This document shows, piece by piece, positions 53,494 through 61,629 of a stretch of 64,000 nucleotides of DNA; within the stretch, counting starts at the first letter, position 1, and every line of letters starts with the position of its first letter. The position numbers were made by a program, and so were the translations under genes. The stretch comes from Thiohalomonas denitrificans (lineage in GTDB: Bacteria > Pseudomonadota > Gammaproteobacteria > Thiohalomonadales > Thiohalomonadaceae): NCBI GenBank assembly GCA_020725115.1, contig DYFR01000002.1:132770-196769 (forward strand), read 5' to 3'. Below the pieces are notes generated by a model that saw nothing but the letters and a program-made list of their open reading frames with translations, did no database searches and was not told the origin of the DNA.

Positions 53494-54984
53494 ATGAATC
53501 ACTGGCTCATCGCCCCCCTGCTGCTGCCGCTGCTCGCCGGCATGCTGATCCTGCTGCTGGTGGGCCGGCGCGGCGTGCAGCGCGCCGTGTCCATCGGCGC
53601 CACCGCCGGCCTGCTGCCCATCGCCATCCTGCTCGTTTGCTTCGCCGGCGACGACCAGTTCGGCGTCTACCAGCTGGGCAACTGGCCCGCGCCCTTCGGC
53701 ATCGTGCTGGTGCTCGATCGCCTCAGTGCCCTGATGCTGCTGCTCACGGCGGTGCTGGCGCTGCTGGTGGTGCTCTACGCCGTCAACGGCGACGACAAGC
53801 GCGGCCGCGACTTCCACGTGCTGTTCCAGCTGCAGCTGCTCGGCATCAACGGCGCCTTCCTCACCGGCGACCTGTTCAACCTGTTCGTGTTCTTCGAGAT
53901 CCTGCTCATCGCCTCCTACGGCCTGGCCCTGCACGGCGCCGGCCCGGAGCGCACCAAGGCGGGCCTGCACTACGTGGTGCTGAACCTCATCGGCTCCAGC
54001 CTGTTCCTCATCGGCGTCGGCATCCTCTACGCCGTCACCGGCACCCTGAACATGGCCGACCTGGCCGTGAAGGTGGCGGCCAGCGCACCGGAAAACGCCA
54101 CCCTGCTGCGCGCCAGCGCCCTGCTGCTGCTCGCCGTGTTCGGCCTCAAGGCGGCCCTGCTGCCTTTGCACCTCTGGCTGCCGGCGCTGTACGGCAACGC
54201 CGTCGCCCCGGTGGCCGCGCTGTTCGCCATCATGACCAAGGTGGGCGTCTACGCCATCCTGCGCACCTACACCCTGATCTTCCCGGCCGACGGCGCCATC
54301 GCCGACGTGGGCGCGTGGCTGCTGCCGCTGGCCCTGCTCACCCTGGCGGTGGGTGCGGTGGGTGTACTGGGCAGCCAGCGCCTGCGCGTGCTCGTCGCCT
54401 ATCTGGTGGTGGTATCGGTGGGCACCCTGATGGCGGGCATCGGCCTGTTCAACGTCGGCGGCATCAGTGCCGCCCTGTACTACCTGCCGCACACCACTCT
54501 GGTCGGCGCCGGGCTGTTCCTGCTTGCCGACCTCATCGCGCGCCAGCGCGGCATCCACGGCGACCATTTCGTGATCGGCCCGCCCCTGGCCCAGCCCACC
54601 CAACTCGGTGCGCTGTTCTTCCTCGGCGCCGTGGCCGCTGCCGGCCTGCCGCCGCTGTCCGGCTTCATCGGCAAGCTGCTGCTGCTGCGCGCGGTGGCGC
54701 CGGAACAGGCGGCCTGGCTGTGGGGCATCGTCCTGGTCGGCAGCCTGGCCGCACTCATCGCCCTGAGCCGCGCCGGCAGCCGCATCTTCTGGAAGACCGA
54801 AGGCGACCGCGCCGTCGCGGGGCAAGCCAGTCTGGCGCACCTCGCGCCTACCGCCCTGCTGCTGGCGATGAGCATCGCCATGACGGTGTTCGCCGCGCCC
54901 ATCACCCGCTACGCCGAGGCGACCGCCGTGCAGCTGCTGACGCCGCAGCAGTACATCGCTGCCGTATTGGGAGTACAACGATGA
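53494..54984 (+). CDS. mrpD: Na+/H+ antiporter subunit MrpD
   Basis: A 496-residue antiporter-like subunit with about 14 helices. Motifs: LFNLFVFFEILLIASYGLAL (conserved Glu), LFGLKAALLPLHLWLPALYG (conserved Lys) and GVLGSQRLRVLVAYLVVVSV. It begins MNHWLIAPLLLPLLAGMLIL. The last bases are ATGA (54981-54984), followed by a family-C element. Confidence 0.94.
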   Translation: MNHWLIAPLLLPLLAGMLILLLVGRRGVQRAVSIGATAGLLPIAILLVCFAGDDQFGVYQLGNWPAPFGIVLVLDRLSALMLLLTAVLALLVVLYAVNGDDKRGRDFHVLFQLQLLGINGAFLTGDLFNLFVFFEILLIASYGLALHGAGPERTKAGLHYVVLNLIGSSLFLIGVGILYAVTGTLNMADLAVKVAASAPENATLLRASALLLLAVFGLKAALLPLHLWLPALYGNAVAPVAALFAIMTKVGVYAILRTYTLIFPADGAIADVGAWLLPLALLTLAVGAVGVLGSQRLRVLVAYLVVVSVGTLMAGIGLFNVGGISAALYYLPHTTLVGAGLFLLADLIARQRGIHGDHFVIGPPLAQPTQLGALFFLGAVAAAGLPPLSGFIGKLLLLRAVAPEQAAWLWGIVLVGSLAALIALSRAGSRIFWKTEGDRAVAGQASLAHLAPTALLLAMSIAMTVFAAPITRYAEATAVQLLTPQQYIAAVLGVQR

Positions 54985-55015
54985 ACCGCAAGATGCTATT
55001 GGCCATGGGAACAGC

Positions 55016-55077
55016 GTGGGAGCCCGATTTATCGGGCGATAGCGGCGCCGACATCGCCCGGCAAGCCAGGCTCCCAC
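55016..55077. repeat. Inverted-repeat element, family C (mrpD-mrpE spacer)
   Basis: A 62-bp element with ends GTGGGAGCC/GGCTCCCAC and inner ATCGGGCGAT...ATCGCCCGG. ATGAACCG is found at both its left flank (54981) and the mrpE start region (55097). Related copies: 59932-60002, 61394-61513, 63851-63971 and a half copy near 63707-63763. Confidence 0.88.
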
Positions 55078-55087
55078 GAGACTTGAC

Positions 55088-55588
55088 ATGAGCATGATGA
55101 ACCGACTGCTGCCGCAACCCCTGTTCAGTGTGTTCCTGCTGCTGGTCTGGCTGCTGCTGGTGAATACCGTCGCACCGGGCCATCTGGTGCTCGGCACCGT
55201 GCTCGCCATCGCCCTGCCACTGTTCAGCAGCCGCTTCTGGCCCGACCGACCGCGCATCCACAGCCCGTGGAAACTGTTGCGCTACATCGCCGTGCTGCTG
55301 TGGGACATCGGTCTCGCCAACCTCGCCGTGGCGCGGCTGATCCTCGGCCCCACGCGCAAGCTGCGCCCGGCCTTCATCCACCTGCCGCTGGATCTGCAGA
55401 ACGAGTTCGCCATCAGCGTGCTGGCCAGCACCATCTCGCTCACGCCGGGCACCGTGTCGTCCGACCTGAGCGCGGATCGCAAGACCCTGCTGATTCACGC
55501 CCTGGATGTGGAGGATGAGGCGGCGGTGATCGCCGCCATCAAGCAGCGTTACGAACAGCCGCTGCGGGAGATATTCGAACCATGCTGA
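55088..55588 (+). CDS. mrpE: Na+/H+ antiporter subunit MrpE
   Basis: A 166-residue membrane protein: two helices in FSVFLLLVWLLLVNTVAPGH and LVLGTVLAIALPLFSSRFWP, then YIAVLLWDIGLANLAVARLI, and the MrpE core LPLDLQNEFAISVLASTISL, TPGTVSSDLSADRKTLLIHA. ATG 55088 gives MSMMNRLLPQP; the relic ATGAACCG upstream of the repeat suggests the ancestral start was the ATG at 55097. Overlaps mrpF by 7 nt. Confidence 0.93.
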   Translation: MSMMNRLLPQPLFSVFLLLVWLLLVNTVAPGHLVLGTVLAIALPLFSSRFWPDRPRIHSPWKLLRYIAVLLWDIGLANLAVARLILGPTRKLRPAFIHLPLDLQNEFAISVLASTISLTPGTVSSDLSADRKTLLIHALDVEDEAAVIAAIKQRYEQPLREIFEPC

Positions 55589-55851
55589 ACGCCGCCATCG
55601 CCTTCGCCTTTATCTGCATCGCCGCCGCCCTGCTGCTCAACTTCTGGCGCCTGCTGCGCGGCCCCAGCGCGCCCGACCGCATCCTGGCGCTGGACACCAT
55701 GTACATCAACACCATCGCCCTGCTGGTGGTGTTCGGCATCTACCTCGACCTCACCGCCTTCTTCGAGGCGGCCCTGCTCATCGCCATGATGGGCTTCGTC
55801 GGCACCGTGGCGCTGTGCAAATACCTGCTGCGCGGCGACATCATCGAATAA
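55582..55851 (+). CDS. mrpF: Na+/H+ antiporter subunit MrpF
   Basis: An 89-residue, three-helix subunit: LNAAIAFAFICIAAALLLNF, RGPSAPDRILALDTMYINTI (the MrpF motif) and FFEAALLIAMMGFVGTVALC. It overlaps mrpE and is 11 nt from mrpG, so this end of the operon kept tight spacing without repeat insertion. Confidence 0.94.
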   Translation: MLNAAIAFAFICIAAALLLNFWRLLRGPSAPDRILALDTMYINTIALLVVFGIYLDLTAFFEAALLIAMMGFVGTVALCKYLLRGDIIE

Positions 55852-55862
55852 GGAGCAACGAC

Positions 55863-56159
55863 GTGCTGGAAACCCTCATCGCCCTGTTCCTGGTCATCGG
55901 CGGCGCCTTCGCCCTCATCGGCTCCATCGGCCTCGCCCGCCTGCCCGACCTGTTCACCCGCCTGCACGGCCCCACCAAGGCCACCACCGTGGGCGTCGGC
56001 GGCATCCTCATCGCCTCCGTGCTGCACTTCTCCAGCCGCGGCGACGGCCTCAGCCTGCACGAACTGCTGGTCACCCTGTTCCTGTTCATCACCGCGCCGA
56101 TCAGCGCCTACCTCATCGCCCGCGCCATGCTGCACCTGCGCGGGGGCAAGGAATCTTAG
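55863..56159 (+). CDS. mrpG: Na+/H+ antiporter subunit MrpG
   Basis: A 98-residue, three-helix protein: LIALFLVIGGAFALIGSIGL, ARLPDLFTRLHGPTKATTVG (the MrpG signature) and ELLVTLFLFITAPISAYLIA. GTG 55863 has AAGGAG 7 nt upstream; the longer frame overlaps mrpF. Last gene of the mrp operon. Confidence 0.94.
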   Translation: MLETLIALFLVIGGAFALIGSIGLARLPDLFTRLHGPTKATTVGVGGILIASVLHFSSRGDGLSLHELLVTLFLFITAPISAYLIARAMLHLRGGKES

Positions 56160-56196
56160 AAGCCTACTCCGTGGGCGAAACAACGCCTGACTTCTA

Positions 56197-56347
56197 TCGC
56201 TCCCACGCTCTGCGTGGGAGCGGGGTTCTGGACGCTCCGCGTCCACCGCGACGCAAAGCGTCGCAAACGGTATTCCCACGCAGGTCGCTCCTGCGCATCC
56301 TGCGCCCGCGACATACCGCCATCCATGGACATAAGCGTGGGAACGAT
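56197..56347. repeat. Composite palindromic repeat, family F
   Basis: Contains CTCCCACGCTCTGCGTGGGAG, then GGACGCTCCGCGTCC and GACGCAAAGCGTC, and ends CGTGGGAACGATAA. Related to 57296-57420. It and a family-D fragment (about 56161-56180) occupy the gap between mrpG and the toxin-antitoxin pair; the rest of the gap shows no gene. Confidence 0.8.
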
Positions 56348-56378
56348 AAAACTTGCCCAACCCTCCCCCCGCCTATAG

Positions 56379-56403
56379 ACTTAGTCCACAAACTTAGTCC
56401 ACA
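56379..56403 (+). promoter_or_regulatory. Tandem operator-like repeats of toxin-antitoxin operon
   Basis: ACTTAGTCCACA occurs twice, 1 nt apart (56379-56390 and 56392-56403), directly before the antitoxin Shine-Dalgarno. Phd/YefM antitoxins bind such sites to repress their own operon. The first copy overlaps a TATAGACT stretch that could be the -10. Confidence 0.65.
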
Positions 56404-56415
56404 TGGAGGCATGTG

Positions 56416-56649
56416 ATGACCACCATCGTCAACGTCCACGAAGCCAAAACCCACTTCTCGAAACTGCTGGAACTGGCCCATGCGGGGCAGGAGATCATCC
56501 TCGCCAAGGCGGGCAAGCCCTATGCACGCCTGGTTCCCCTGGCGCCCGTCCCGGCACAACGCCAGCCCGGGCGCCTCGCCGGACGGGTCGGTGACGCGTT
56601 CTTCGAACCGCTTCCCGAAGATGAACTACAGGCGTGGGAAAGACCATGA
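56416..56649 (+). CDS. Phd/YefM-family antitoxin
   Basis: A 77-residue protein: MTTIVNVHEAKTHFSKLLEL, then AHAGQEIILAKAGKPYARLV, the Phd/YefM DNA-binding fold, and a C-terminal toxin-binding tail (RVGDAFFEPLPEDELQAW). ATG 56416 has GGAGG about 7 nt upstream. It overlaps the toxin gene as ATGA. Confidence 0.9.
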   Translation: MTTIVNVHEAKTHFSKLLELAHAGQEIILAKAGKPYARLVPLAPVPAQRQPGRLAGRVGDAFFEPLPEDELQAWERP

Positions 56650-57032
56650 GACTCCTGCTCGACACCCATACGCTGCTGTGGTGGTTCACCGACGACCCAC
56701 GCCTCTCCATCACCGCCCGGCAGGCCATCACAGACATGGGTAACGAGATATTTGCCAGCGCGGCAAGCGCCTGGGAAATCGCCACCAAGCAAAGACTGGG
56801 AAAACTGGATGAAGTGCCGCAGGCAAACGCGCGCTATGCGGAACTGGTGGAGCAAGATGGCTTCATTCACCTGCCCATGACCCACCGGCACAGCCTGCGC
56901 GCCGGTACTTACGACGTCGTTCACCGCGACCCTTTCGATCGCATGCTGGCTGCACAAAGCGAGTTCGAGGACCTGATCCTGGTGACGCGCGATCCTGCGT
57001 TCGCGGCCTTCGGCACACGGACACTTTGGTAA
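56646..57032 (+). CDS. PIN-domain toxin (VapC-like)
   Basis: A 128-residue PIN-domain ribonuclease: MRLLLDTHTLLWWFTDDPRL carries the first catalytic Asp, SAWEIATKQRLGKL the Glu, and DPFDRMLAAQSEFEDLILVT and RDPAFAAFG the remaining acidic residues. It cleaves RNA when released from the antitoxin. Coupled to the antitoxin by a 4-nt overlap. The pair sits in a repeat-rich zone between mrp and the DUF4197 gene. Confidence 0.92.
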   Translation: MRLLLDTHTLLWWFTDDPRLSITARQAITDMGNEIFASAASAWEIATKQRLGKLDEVPQANARYAELVEQDGFIHLPMTHRHSLRAGTYDVVHRDPFDRMLAAQSEFEDLILVTRDPAFAAFGTRTLW

Positions 57033-57124
57033 AATTACGCCGGGCAGTACGCATGGTGGATGCGCTCCGCTTATCCAGCCTACGTGCCTACAGTGCGAAT
57101 CGCTGTAGGGCCGGTTTCAACCGT

Positions 57125-57250
57125 CTAAATAAGCGTTCCGAATTGGTATCCACCTTATCTTCGGTGTGTCATAGGGCGGGCCGTGCCCGCCGCAGCACGG
57201 CGCCCATGGGACGCCCTATGCCTGGTTATGAATTCGGAACAGCTATTTAG
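57125..57250. repeat. MITE-like element, family E (copy 2)
   Basis: 126 bp, identical to 30813-30938 except for two substitutions. TIRs CTAAATAAGCGTTCCGAAT and ATTCGGAACAGCTATTTAG. No ORF. No clear target duplication at its borders. Confidence 0.92.
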
Positions 57251-57295
57251 GCCGCCTGAAGCCGGCCCTACGGTGAAGGGCAGTGTAATTTTTAT

Positions 57296-57420
57296 CGTTC
57301 CCACGCTCTGCTTTTTATCGTTCCCACGCTCTGCGTGGGAACGGGATTCTGGACGCTCCGCGTCCACCGCGACGCAGAGCGTCGCAAACGGTATTCCCAC
57401 GCAGAGCGTGGGAACGATAA
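57296..57420. repeat. Composite palindromic repeat, family F
   Basis: CGTTCCCACGCTCTGC is followed by the palindrome CGTTCCCACGCTCTGCGTGG/GAACG, then GGACGCTCCGCGTCC and GACGCAGAGCGTC, and closes with CCCACGCAGAGCGTGGGAACG. Together with neighbouring family E and D elements it fills 57033-57530, which holds no gene. Confidence 0.85.
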
Positions 57421-57450
57421 AGCGGGAACGATAAATAAAACGATCCTTTC

Positions 57451-57521
57451 GTAGGAGCCCACTCCGTGGGCGAATCGCCGCCCAACCTCGGTACCATACG
57501 CCGAGAGGACTCGGCTCCTAC
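57451..57521. repeat. Palindromic repeat, family D
   Basis: 71 bp, GTAGGAGCCCACTCCGTGGG at the left and CGAGAGGACTCGGCTCCTAC at the right, as at 3199-3250. It ends 9 nt from the DUF4197 gene stop and may act as its 3' hairpin. Confidence 0.87.
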
Positions 57522-57530
57522 AATGTTCTC

Positions 57531-58271
57531 TTACCCCTTGCTGCCGAATACCTTACGCAGCAGTTCTGTGGTACGCGCCGCCGGATTGTCGCGGATCAGT
57601 TTTTCCTCTGCCGCCAGCTTGTGGAACAAACCGTCCAGGGCACGGGCCGTGACATAACCGTCGATATCCTGCGCCTCCTTGTCGACGAGCGAGGCCAGCG
57701 GCCCGGCACGGCGCAGCATGTCCTTGTAGGACGAGGTCACGCCCACCTGGGCGGTGGCGCGCTCGATCACCGGGCGCAGCCTGTCGCTCAATCTCACCTC
57801 GGAACGCTGGCGGAAGAAGCGTGTCGCGGCATCGTCGGGGCCGTTGAGAATGTTGCGCGCATCCTCCAGCGTCATGCTGCTGATGACATCAACAAAGATA
57901 TCCACCGCCTCGGGCACCGCACGCTCGGCAGCCCGATTCAGGGTGGTGATGAACCCATCCACCGCCTTGCCCTGACCCAGGTCGCGCAGGGTGCGCTCCA
58001 CACCGCGCAGCGACTCCGGCACCGGAATACGCACCTGCAAATCGTTGAGATAACCGCCGTCCTTGCTAAGCAACTGCACCGCGCGCTGCGTGCCCACCTG
58101 CAGCGCTTCCTTCAGGCCGGCGATGATCTCCGCCTCGCCGAGCTTGCCCTGACCGGCGGCACTGGCCGCCGCATCACTGATGCGGCGCGACCAGTCATCA
58201 CGATTGGTACACCCCGCGATCAACAGCATCAGCAGTGTCGTCACGAGCCACAGTTTCATCGCATTCCGCAT
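57531..58271 (-). CDS. DUF4197 lipoprotein
   Basis: A 246-residue lipoprotein (MKLWLVTTLLMLLIAGC after a short extension) with the DUF4197 core: EIIAGLKEALQVGTQRAVQL, KAVDGFITTLNRAAERAVPE and MTLEDARNILNGPDDAATRF, FRQRSEVRLSDRLRPVIERA. Function unknown. ATG 58271 has GGAG 8 nt upstream and overlaps the reductase gene by 16 nt. Confidence 0.88.
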   Translation of the reverse strand: MRNAMKLWLVTTLLMLLIAGCTNRDDWSRRISDAAASAAGQGKLGEAEIIAGLKEALQVGTQRAVQLLSKDGGYLNDLQVRIPVPESLRGVERTLRDLGQGKAVDGFITTLNRAAERAVPEAVDIFVDVISSMTLEDARNILNGPDDAATRFFRQRSEVRLSDRLRPVIERATAQVGVTSSYKDMLRRAGPLASLVDKEAQDIDGYVTARALDGLFHKLAAEEKLIRDNPAARTTELLRKVFGSKG

Positions 58272-59251
58272 TGACGTTTCTCCATGATAAAAATACGTTC
58301 TTCCACCGCACCGAATTTACGCAGGGCATTGCGCAAGCCCTCGTTCAGTGTTGCCGTACCGGCCAGATAAAAATCGCATTGCGCCGGCCCGTTCACACCG
58401 GATGCAATGACCTCTGCCGTCACCACCTCGCCCCCCGGCTCCAGGTGCAGCGGCTGATAGGTAAAATCATCCAGCGCATCCACCCAGGAGCGGCATAGAT
58501 TGGACATATAGAATCCGTCATCGTAGGCACTGACCCATACCAGGGTCAGTGGCTGCATCAGCTCCAGCGCGATGGCGTGCTCCAGCAGGCTCTTGAGCGG
58601 CGCAAACCCCGTATCCTGGGCCACCATCACCAGCGGCCGCTGCGAGCTCTCGTCCAGCACAAAGTCACCGAATGGCCCCGCCACCTCGACCGGTTCATTG
58701 ACACGCAGACGTTCAAACACATGTTGCGTAAACGGCTCATCCAGGCGCAGCGCCAGGTGGAACTGAAGAAACATGCCGTTGCAGGGACAGCTGGCGACAG
58801 CCGCATCACAGCTCAGTTCCTTGCCGATGCGCAATTCGACATGCTGACCCGCCAGAAACTGCAGGGTCTGGCTGCGTGGCGTACGCAGGGTCAGATTCAC
58901 ATAGTGCTCGCCCAGCCGCTCAATCCGTGCCACACGCGTCGGCACCTGCTGGTGCGGAATCTGATGGGTGGTGCCGATTTCATCAACCGCCAGCGTCATG
59001 TCACTGCCGGCACTGATGCTGCACAACAGGACATGGCCCTGTGCCTTTTCTGATTCAGTAAAGACATAGTCATGAAAGCGGTGCGTCCCAATCTGCCCGG
59101 ACAGCAGGCGCGCCTTGCATGCACCGCAACTTCCGCCGCTGCAGTTATAGGGGAGGTTCACACCATTGCGCAGCGCCGCCTCCAGCACGCTTTCCTGGGC
59201 CTCGGCAGTAAACTCGCGCCCACTGGGAATCAGCCGGATACGATGGCTCAT
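58256..59251 (-). CDS. 2Fe-2S ferredoxin/FNR-type oxidoreductase
   Basis: A 331-residue protein: plant-type [2Fe-2S] ferredoxin domain (NLPYNCSGGSCGACKARLLS with the later cysteine in HVLLCSISAG), then an FAD domain (LAGQHVELRIGKELSC) and an NAD domain (MVAQDTGFAPLKSLLEHAIA, FYLAGTATLNEGL). It resembles CDP-6-deoxy-delta-3,4-glucoseen reductase-like proteins. The usual FAD RxYS motif is not obvious (CDAAVASCP in that region), so flavin binding may be altered. Partner enzyme unknown. Confidence 0.85.
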   Translation of the reverse strand: MSHRIRLIPSGREFTAEAQESVLEAALRNGVNLPYNCSGGSCGACKARLLSGQIGTHRFHDYVFTESEKAQGHVLLCSISAGSDMTLAVDEIGTTHQIPHQQVPTRVARIERLGEHYVNLTLRTPRSQTLQFLAGQHVELRIGKELSCDAAVASCPCNGMFLQFHLALRLDEPFTQHVFERLRVNEPVEVAGPFGDFVLDESSQRPLVMVAQDTGFAPLKSLLEHAIALELMQPLTLVWVSAYDDGFYMSNLCRSWVDALDDFTYQPLHLEPGGEVVTAEVIASGVNGPAQCDFYLAGTATLNEGLRNALRKFGAVEERIFIMEKRQCGMR

Positions 59252-59260
59252 GACGACCTG

Positions 59261-59692
59261 CTATTTTTCCAGCCGCGCCAGCAGCCAGCGGTTGATTTCG
59301 GCCACGACCCGACGCTGCTCCGGATCATCACAGTCCTGCATCGCATCCAGCTTGCGGCTGAGCGCATCGATGAGTTCACGGTACTTCTTGGCCATGGCGC
59401 GCTCCAGTGACAGTTCGGAGTTGCGCTTTCCGAGCTGTATCTCCAGGGCATCATGATCGGGGGTCAGTGTGCTGCGCACGCGGCGGGAGAATGCCGTGGT
59501 CTTGATAAGCTGCACTCGTTCGAGCATGAGGGATTCATTCAGGGCAAGGCGCGGATAAAGCTGGCGCAACAGATCGATGTCGACCATGCCTTCCGGTGCC
59601 GGCAACTCACCGTCATGAATCAGACGCTGCAACTCGGCACGCTTGATGCCGAGCAAGCGAACCGCAGTGGCCACTGCGACTTTCTGTCCCAC
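59261..59692 (-). CDS. Hypothetical HTH-like protein, 143 residues
   Basis: N-terminus VGQKVAVATAVRLLGIKRAE, then LQRLIHDGELPAPEGMVDID, looks like a MerR/excisionase-type winged helix; the rest is a long helix (RVRSTLTPDHDALEIQLGKR onward). GTG 59692 has GAGG 6 nt upstream. It is 9 nt from the reductase gene, likely one transcript. I recognise no named family, so DNA binding is only suggested. Confidence 0.65.
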   Translation of the reverse strand: MGQKVAVATAVRLLGIKRAELQRLIHDGELPAPEGMVDIDLLRQLYPRLALNESLMLERVQLIKTTAFSRRVRSTLTPDHDALEIQLGKRNSELSLERAMAKKYRELIDALSRKLDAMQDCDDPEQRRVVAEINRWLLARLEK

Positions 59693-59781
59693 ATCACACC
59701 TCGGTCGCAAGCTTAGTGTTACCGCTTACTGTACCTTCTTTTGTGCCGGGATGCGCCTCTTGCCACACAGGGATGACCAGC

Positions 59782-59905
59782 TAAATAACTGTTCCGAAAT
59801 CGCAGCCACCCATAGGGCACCCCGTGGGCGTCGTGACTCGGCGCGCACGGCCCACCCTATAGATTGCCTTTCTTGCAGTAGATGGCAATCCGTGCGCCTA
59901 TTTAG
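59782..59905. repeat. Degenerate family-E element
   Basis: 124 bp; ends CTAAATAACTGTTCCGAA and GCGCCTATTTAG. The centre differs from copies 1 and 2 but keeps CATAGGGCACCCCGTGGGCG. Part of a ~460-bp gene-free stretch (59693-60154). Confidence 0.75.
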
Positions 59906-59912
59906 GCTTAAC

Positions 59913-60046
59913 GTAACTACTCGCCCCCATTGTGGGAGCCCGATTCATCGGGCGATGGAGGCCGTTCCGGCGTCGCTTTCGCCCGATGAATCGGGCTCCC
60001 ACCACATCGTGTCGGACGCGGAACATGGGAGGGGCGAGTAGTTACG
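59913..60046. repeat. Nested palindrome with family-C core
   Basis: Outer arms GTAACTACTCGCCCCC and GGGGCGAGTAGTTAC enclose a complete family-C element (59932-60002; ends GTGGGAGCCCGATTCATCGG and CCGATGAATCGGGCTCCCAC) whose long arms are almost perfect. The outer motif recurs as a fragment at about 61354-61370. Confidence 0.85.
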
Positions 60047-60154
60047 GCTTGACAAGATTCCCTTGCTGCTGCTCCGCGTGGGAACGATGAATGACCCGCG
60101 CCCCGAGGATAACCATCCCCACAGGTCAGACAAATACCGTCCTGCGTTCTTCCC

Positions 60155-61243
60155 CTACTCCGCCCGCTCCACCCGGTTGCGTCCGCCCTGCTTCGCCTTG
60201 TAAACCGCCTCGTCGGCCTGGGCCACCAGCCGCTCTCCGGCCGCCGGCAAATCCCCATCGCAATCACCTGCGCCCAGCAAGGCCATGCCGACCGACATGG
60301 TCACCGCCAGATTGTGATCCCCTCCCAGGCGGAAGGGCTCGGCGGCAATCCCGGCACGGATACGTTCGGCGATATCCAGGGCCTGCTCCGCGTCGGTCTG
60401 CACCAGCAGGGCGGCAAACTCCTCGCCGCCATAGCGCCCGAGCGAGTCGGACAGGCGCAACTGTGCCTTGATGCGCGCGGCCACCTCCTGCAACACACGA
60501 TCGCCCACCTGATGGCCGTAGGTGTCATTGACCTTCTTGAAGTGATCCACGTCGAGAAACAGACAGGCCAGCGGCTGACCGGTTCGCTGCACCCGCTCCA
60601 CCTCCTCAATCAGGCGGCGATCGAAATAGCGGCGGTTATGCACCCCGGTCAGGGCATCGGTCAAACCGATGTGTTTGAGGCGTTCATGATTGATGGCGTT
60701 TTCCAGTCCGATGGCAACCACCGCACCGAGCCGCTCCAGAAAATCGGTGGCGCTGCCGGGAATGAAACGCCCTTCCTCGCGGCTGCCCAGATTGAGGCTG
60801 CCGATGAGACGGCGCTGACGCAGCAGAGGCAGCACCGCCACACTGGCGGGGGGCGGGCCGAGATGAAACAGTGCTGCATGATGCTCGGCACGATAACTGC
60901 CCAGCTTGGGCAACTGTGCCGTTCCGAAGAAAGCAGCCAGTTCCTCGCCCGATTCCAGAAAGCGCAGCTCCGGAAAACCGTCACTGCAACCGAGATCCAC
61001 CAGCAGACGCTGCAGTTCGTACTCCGGATCGATCAGCGTCATGCTCACCGTCTCCAGCCCGAACACCTGCCGATGGCCAACGACGGCATGACGCAACAGA
61101 TCGATCAAACCGCCCGCGCTGAGCAGGCAAAGCTCCTGCTCATGAAAGCGCCGCAGCCGCTCCTCGTTATGTCGCGCGTTGGCCATCACCGCCGTCAGGC
61201 GACGGCGCAGATCCTTGTTTTCATTCAGCAGTTCAGTGCTCAT
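60155..61243 (-). CDS. DUF484-GGDEF diguanylate cyclase
   Basis: A 362-residue protein: coiled N-terminus and a DUF484/GAF-like sensor (residues ~20-185: LIDLLRHAVVGHRQVFGLET), then a GGDEF domain with DALTGVHNRRYFDRRL, LFLDVDHFKKVNDTYGHQVG and the active site RYGGEEF (G272-F276). An RxxD inhibitory site (RLSD, 263-266) lies five residues upstream. It makes c-di-GMP and is probably product-inhibited. No EAL domain. ATG 61243. Confidence 0.93.
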   Translation of the reverse strand: MSTELLNENKDLRRRLTAVMANARHNEERLRRFHEQELCLLSAGGLIDLLRHAVVGHRQVFGLETVSMTLIDPEYELQRLLVDLGCSDGFPELRFLESGEELAAFFGTAQLPKLGSYRAEHHAALFHLGPPPASVAVLPLLRQRRLIGSLNLGSREEGRFIPGSATDFLERLGAVVAIGLENAINHERLKHIGLTDALTGVHNRRYFDRRLIEEVERVQRTGQPLACLFLDVDHFKKVNDTYGHQVGDRVLQEVAARIKAQLRLSDSLGRYGGEEFAALLVQTDAEQALDIAERIRAGIAAEPFRLGGDHNLAVTMSVGMALLGAGDCDGDLPAAGERLVAQADEAVYKAKQGGRNRVERAE

Positions 61244-61393
61244 GGCGACATTCCATGTACAGAAGTTCCCGTCTTTTACACCACGCCTTCAGCAGTGAAC
61301 GTGAAGGCCACAACATTATTGATCAACATCCCCACTCCGTGGGCGAACGATTCGCCGGGGTAACTACTCGCCCCCGTTGTGGGACTCGCCCCT

Positions 61394-61513
61394 GTGGGAG
61401 CCCGATTTTTGGCCATGGAAGGCCTTATGTGGCGAGAGGACAGGAAGTCCGTAGCCACCATCGGGCGATGCGGCATCGGACAGGCCCCATCGCCCGGCAA
61501 GCCGGACTCCCAC
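61394..61513. repeat. Long family-C element (left of TRAP genes)
   Basis: 120 bp: GTGGGAGCCCGATTTTTGGC, then GGCCATGGAAGGCC, then a stem-loop GGAC-AGGAA-GTCC inside GTGGC/GCCAC, then CATCGCCCGGCAAGCCGGAC and TCCCAC. A near-identical copy lies at 63851-63971. The 61244-61629 gap also holds a family-D fragment and one copy of the 37-bp unit seen at 63767-63847, but no gene. Confidence 0.85.
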
Positions 61514-61629
61514 AACAAGCAACACCTCACCCACCTGTGGGAGCAGCACCCTCTGTTGACAGTTCCTGCCCTTTTACAGGAGCGAATCGTATTCGCGATA
61601 CCTGTGTCCCATCCGGTAACCGCCCCGCA

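Noticed and set aside
53455..55257. 600-residue open frame antisense to mrpD/mrpE
   Set aside because: Crosses two real genes and repeat elements and looks like GC-driven non-coding sequence.
57290..57425. Possible CRISPR array because of repeated GTTCCCACGCTC units
   Set aside because: Units are palindromic and irregularly spaced, with no unique spacers and no cas genes.
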